Assembly: GCA_025738555.1 (NCBI GenBank)
Contig: JAOVFP010000003.1
Location: 744,001 to 808,000 of the forward strand
DNA length: 64,000 nucleotides
Reading direction: 5' to 3'
From: Cyathus striatus
Taxonomy: Eukaryota > Basidiomycota > Agaricomycetes > Agaricales > Nidulariaceae
Shown here: piece by piece, positions 59,753 to 64,000 of the stretch
How the letters are laid out: each line of letters starts with the position of its first letter
How positions within the stretch are numbered: the first letter of the stretch is position 1
The notes under the pieces: model-generated
The model's input: only the letters and a program-made list of their open reading frames with translations
What the model was told of the DNA's origin: nothing
Databases searched by the model: none
Made by a program: the position numbers and the translations under genes

Positions 59753-60330
59753 GCTGTTCATTCTTCCAGTGCTTTTTGTATCCGCGAACTGAAATTTACA
59801 CCATGTATGGTGTTAGTTCTCATCCCTCCCATCTAACGACATAGACTGCAGGGACCAAAGCGACTTCAGCAGGCACCGACACCATACTCCTCGTGTTGCG
59901 AAACGTAGGTGTAGTGAGTATGAAGCATTGAGTACACTAGTCTAAGTAATTCCTCTTCGATGGGGCTGCGAGAATGTGAGTGCATGTCTGCCGAGAGTAG
60001 TTTAGATATGCGACACATGTGTGCGGTAAGTATCCTGAAGCACCCACAATTCTAAACAGTCCTCAGCACCACACTACCATTAAGAACAAAACACTTACGT
60101 TAGACATTCTCAGCTATCTCCAATACCACCTAAATCCCTCCTCAGCCCAACCTGCACCCGACTGATCCTCAAATCCCCCAACAAATTCCTCTGAACACCG
60201 GCCGACCCACTAACACTTGCGCAAGTGGATGCATCGGAATTAGTAGTCACGGCTCTAGCGGAACAAGCTAGGAGACCCATGCACTTTTGGGTCTGACTCT
60301 CGGGGGTTGTGTTGGGCAACATATGCTTAG
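59753..60330 (-). repeat. Right flank and dispersed-family fragment (duplicate B)
   Basis: 59835-60060 matches 44750-44990 (AGACTGCAGGGACC, GGCACCGACACCATACTC, GCGAGAATGTGAGTGCAT). 60110-60320 matches the minus-strand peptide family (SVSGSAGVQRNLLGDLRI). No recognised function. Confidence 0.5.
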
Positions 60331-60359
60331 AGAGGACGGACGATGGACCGTGTTCGCCT

Positions 60360-61215
60360 CACTTGTAACCAGCCCAAGCCCCAGCCCCTACAGTCTCACC
60401 AATTCCTCATCGAATACCATCCATACAAACTACTCCATCAGGTAGAACTCGTGCTGGCGTTTGACGATCTTGGAATCGATGTATCATTTGCAGAGGTGGT
60501 CGGGGACGGAGACGGATTCTAGGATGTCTTGGAGTTCTTGCTGTTGCTGCGAAGTCGGCGACTTTGTCCGGTTCGTCGAAGATTTTGAGGCGATCTGGTT
60601 CTGGTGTTGGTAGGGTTGATGGAGATGAGGAGAGAAATAACGTACCTGAGTGATGCCCTCAGAAGAGGGGGTCGAGCTGGATGCCCTTGAATACCGATTG
60701 ATATGAAGGCACGGATGTATTGGTTGTCCTTGTTGTATGGCTGTGCTTTCAGATTCTCGATGTTCACGATCGAGACAGTGAGCTTTTGTAGGAGCGAAGT
60801 AGGAGCAAAAGCTATGGTTTTCGTAAGTTAGGTGATGGGAGAAGGGAAGAGAGAGAAAGAGAACGTACTTGTGGGTTCCTTGACCTTTTTCTCTCCTTCC
60901 TCAGTCTCTGCCGGGGGCGTAACAAGCGGCGTAGGAATCGCAAGCAGCTCGACGGTCTCCTTCCTGTCTATCTCCGCCTCGTCACCACCCTTAACGAGCT
61001 CCTTAATGCGAATCAACCTAGCCGGTACAAGACAGCCGTGACACCTTCCCCATTCTCGCCATCAGCGTCTTTAGTAACAAGACGCTCGTGATCTGAGCTA
61101 AAACGCCAATGGGGTGGACATGGTCAAGGTCGGTGATGATGTCTGCGTTGGCATTGCGTTTCATCATTCCTTTGAGGGCTGTGGCGACGACTTTGTAGAA
61201 GCCTGAGGAGGGGTG
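60360..61215 (-). pseudogene. Mitochondrial Lon protease (PIM1-like) N-domain fragment, duplicate B
   Basis: Minus-strand segments: GFYKVVATALKGMMKRN (about 61200-61150), ITDLDHVHPIGVLAQITSVL, RIKELVKGGDEAEID (about 61016-60970), KEPT, VSIVNIENLKAQPYNKDNQY with IRAF (about 60780-60700), LQDILESVSVPDHLCK (about 60540) and IVKRQHEFYLME (about 60460). The order and motifs are those of Lon, as in duplicate A, and this copy keeps slightly more of the start. Frame changes and in-frame stops show that it is dead. Confidence 0.75.
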
Positions 61216-61280
61216 TTAGCCATTTGGATCATAAAAAGCCCAGGTTTTATGAAAAAGTGATCACAAAATTCCTGACTTCC

Positions 61281-61830
61281 ATGATCACTGCTAAAATCTA
61301 ATGGTATTCATTATTATTAATGAATGTATGAGTGATCAAAGGTGATCATTGGATGTTATAATAGTGTATAATGAATATTAAAGGGCATATTGACTACCAA
61401 TGAATACTAATGAATGTGAAAGTGATCATAAGTGATCATGATATGATATAATGGTGTATTATAGTGTGTAATAACTACTGGTGAATACTAATGGATGTGT
61501 AAGTGATCATAAGTGATCATGGTATGTTGTAATAGCATATTATAGTGCGTAATAACTACTGGTGAATACTAATGGATGTGGAAGTGATCATAAGTGATGA
61601 TGGTATAGTATAATGGTGTATTATAGTGTGTAATGACTACTAGTTAATACTAATAAATGTGGAAGTGATCATATGTGATCATGATATGTTATAATAGTGT
61701 TTTATAGTGCATAATGACTACTGGTGAATACTAATGAATGTAGAAGTGATCTTGTGTGTAATGCATACTAGTTAATACTAATAAATGTAAAAGTGATCAT
61801 AAGTGATCATTGTATAAATAATAGGATATT
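61281..61830. repeat. 81-bp tandem repeat with paired TGATCA sites
   Basis: About six to seven copies. Each contains GTGATCATAAGTGATCATG, TATAGTGTGTAATAACTACT and GGTGAATACTAATG. Confidence 0.85.
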
Positions 61831-61854
61831 AATTTATAAATGAATGTAGGAATA

Positions 61855-62540
61855 TCACATTTTCCCACATGTCACACCTGTCACGCTCGTCACATTCGTC
61901 ACATATGTCACGAGTGTCACGAATGTCACGCTCCACATATTTGTCACATATGTCATGTATGTCATGTATGTAGCATTTGTCATACTTGTCACACTTGTTG
62001 TGTATGTCACGTATGTCACACCTGTTATGTACGTCACACCTGTCACACCTGTCACGTATGTCACATATGTTGCATTTGTCATACTTGTCACACTTGTTGT
62101 GTATGTCACACATGTCACACCTGTCATATTTGTCACGTATGTCACACGTCTCATGTATGTCACACCTATCACACCTGTCATATTTGTCATGTATGTCACA
62201 CGTCTCATGTATGTCACTTTTGTCACACGTGTCACAGTACGAATGTCACGCTCCTCATATTTGTCACACCTGTTGTATATGTCATGTATGTAGCATTTGT
62301 CACACTTGTCACACTTTTTATACATGTCACATTTGTCATGCATATCACATTCTTACATGTCACGCTTGTCAGATTCGTCACACCTGTCACGCTCGTCACA
62401 TACGTCACATATTTTACTACTTGTCACATATATTTCACTTATCAGTCCCATCTGTCACAAATGTCACCCCTTCCCTATATGTTACAAATGTCACATTTTC
62501 TGTATTTGTCATTCCTTTCCTGTATGTTACACTTGCACCC
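61855..62540. repeat. TGTCAC-based satellite (about 9-bp period)
   Basis: Tandem words of the form TGTCACRYN (TGTCACACC, TGTCATATT, TGTCACGTA). All frames are open on both strands and give artefactual Cys/His-rich or Val/Thr-rich peptides. Confidence 0.9.
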
Positions 62541-63729
62541 ATATCACACTTGTTATGCTTTACATTTACACCTTTCTCATATATCATTGTTAGCATATTG
62601 ATCTCACAAGTAAATTTACTTGCCATACAGATTACATCTGTCACAAATTTTACCACTTGTCACATATGTCCCCCTATATTACTACATGCCATGCTTTTTC
62701 TTTCCTGCTACTCATTACACCATTTCTGCCACCAATTGTTGTCTGAAGCAACAAATAATGAAGGGGGTAGGTTGGGAGAGAGGGGGGTGATAAGAGATGA
62801 AAAGCTCAGACACAGACACAGACACAGACACAAATACAAATAGGAGGAAACTTGTGATCAACTATCAAATTACAGGGGGTTTATATACTAGAGTTATCAA
62901 CTAAAGTCCTACCAAGGCCTGAACCAGAGGCTGTACAACCCAGAATATCTAACATTGTACCTTTCCTGCCACCTGTTGCAACTTTCCTGACAAGTTGCAC
63001 ATTTCACACTTTCCCTATTCACCACATCCATCACATCTTTTCTCATATATCACATAGTACTAACTGTATACTACCTTCCCACTATCACATCTCTTATCTC
63101 TTTGTCTCACTTCATGTTTAGTCCAATTGTGTTGTTTTATTCATGTCACTCATTCTACTATGGTTCCATGTTATTGTTAAAACTTATAACTTTCTAATGT
63201 CTCAAGTCTTGATGTCAATATGATACTGTTTTCATGTCCTACTAGTACTTATCTATTCGTAGGCAAGAACTGCTACATAACTAGCTGTTGTATGTATCAT
63301 TCTCACAGATGTCTCAACTGACTCTCAGCTTACTCTCATCTGAGACTTAAATAAAACAAGTAGTTAAATGTAACAATCATGTGAGTGCTTAAAATGTATA
63401 ATTCCCATAACTAAGTGAAGACTATCAACCTTGATAATTTCAAACTGATTGCAGATGGCATAGTATCATATATGTCATATTTGACATGAGATTCTTGAGA
63501 CAATTATTACACATGTAACTGTATGAATGTCTAAATACTGATGTGAGCTTTGACAAAGATCAGAAACATAGGAATCATTGACTTCAACTTGTGTGCTGTG
63601 TACAATGCAGTTCTTTGTGTTCAGATATATTATAGCATGTCATATGTTTCTATTTTAATACTTAAGATTGGTACACTAAAGATGTGTTCACCAAAACAGG
63701 TTTGAAGTAGGGGAATAAAATAGAATCTT
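62541..63729. other. Gene-free AT-rich stretch
   Basis: Contains a (CAGACA)n microsatellite at about 62809-62834. I see no coding or RNA gene. Confidence 0.5.
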
Positions 63730-64000
63730 CAATTTGTAATGTATGTAATATTTATAGAAGTATGATGTGTAATATAACTAAAAATGTGATATGTAAGAAA
63801 AGTGTAACAAAATGAGAGAAAATATATGACAGATTTAACAGACATGGAAAATGTGACAAATATGTAAGGAATATGACAAATGTGTAAAATATGATAAGTG
63901 TTATATGAATAATGCTTGAAGAGTGTGACAGGTATAACAGACAGGAAAAAGGGTGACAGATGTGGAAAGCATGACATTTGTGACAGATGAGAGTAATAAG
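63730..64000. repeat. Degenerate GTGACA-type repeat at the right edge
   Basis: Irregular repeats of TGTGACA/AATGTGACAAATATG, resembling an inverted, decayed version of the 61.9-62.5 kb satellite. Confidence 0.5.

Larger units (their letters stand above)
48840..61210. repeat. Segmental duplication, copy B (interrupted)
   Basis: Two parts, 48840-50880 and 59835-61210, are collinear with 42440-46110. Between them lie an unshared 0.8-kb flank (50875-51594 and 59753-59834) and the 8.15-kb chromovirus. Confidence 0.8.

Noticed and set aside
61840..62601. 253-residue Cys/His-rich ORF (CHTCHVC pattern) resembling a metal-binding protein
   Set aside because: It is read straight through a TGTCAC satellite. 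Several other frames on both strands are equally open.

Overview
The window is from a fungus, most likely an agaricomycete basidiomycete. The evidence is 40-60 nt spliceosomal introns, a NACHT NTPase gene of the type expanded in mushrooms, a seven-helix DUF6533-like gene pair, an F-box-like gene, a Tad-like LINE with RNase H, and a Tf1/sushi-type chromovirus. It is a repeat-rich accessory region. Only the first 3.6 kb holds genes that look intact: an Spt5-like KOW protein (5' end outside the window) and a convergent small multi-exon gene with a tandemly duplicated exon. Nearly everything else is mobile DNA, satellite DNA or broken host genes.

Layout. 1-3.6 kb: the two genes. 4.3-10.3 kb: a partial MITE, a 19-bp satellite block, then two terminal-inverted-repeat (TIR) elements whose bodies are almost pure satellite (6111-7733 and 8396-10266). 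12.4-23.2 kb: a full-length minus-strand LINE with a 33-nt poly(A) tail and a 13-bp target duplication. Its ORF1 is split by a second, inverted copy (18734-20855) of the 8.4 kb element. 23.5-26.2 kb: a NACHT pseudogene split by a second copy (24902-26019) of the 6.1 kb element family. 26.2-31.1 kb: AT-rich repeats, a CpG-depleted solo LTR (27770-28545), and unrecognised exon-like ORFs. 32.6-33.7 kb: an F-box-like relic. 36.5-40.7 kb: a DDE_1 (pogo/CENP-B-like) transposon with CAACGTCA-rich ends. 42.4-46.1 kb and 48-61.2 kb: two collinear copies of a segmental duplication (DUF6533-like gene, unknown family, mitochondrial Lon N-domain fragment). The second copy is expanded by a satellite block and an 8.1 kb chromovirus (51600-59747) with LTRs that look identical by eye. 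61.3-64 kb: satellites with 81-bp and about 9-bp periods.

Main points. (1) Two unrelated TIR element families, each with about 9-bp target duplications, carry satellite arrays built on a shared GAGYGTGA/TGTGACA core, so satellite DNA here appears to move as transposon cargo. (2) The chromovirus carries, antisense between pol and the 3' LTR, a spliced gene encoding a canonical CX2CX6C-X9-CX2CX6C fungal zinc cluster. It also shows an 11-nt self-priming complementarity of the Tf1 type. (3) Older copies decay mainly by changes of the CGA to TGA kind and by CpG loss, which suggests cytosine methylation. Intron and exon limits, and all family assignments, come from reading the sequence only; no database search was run.
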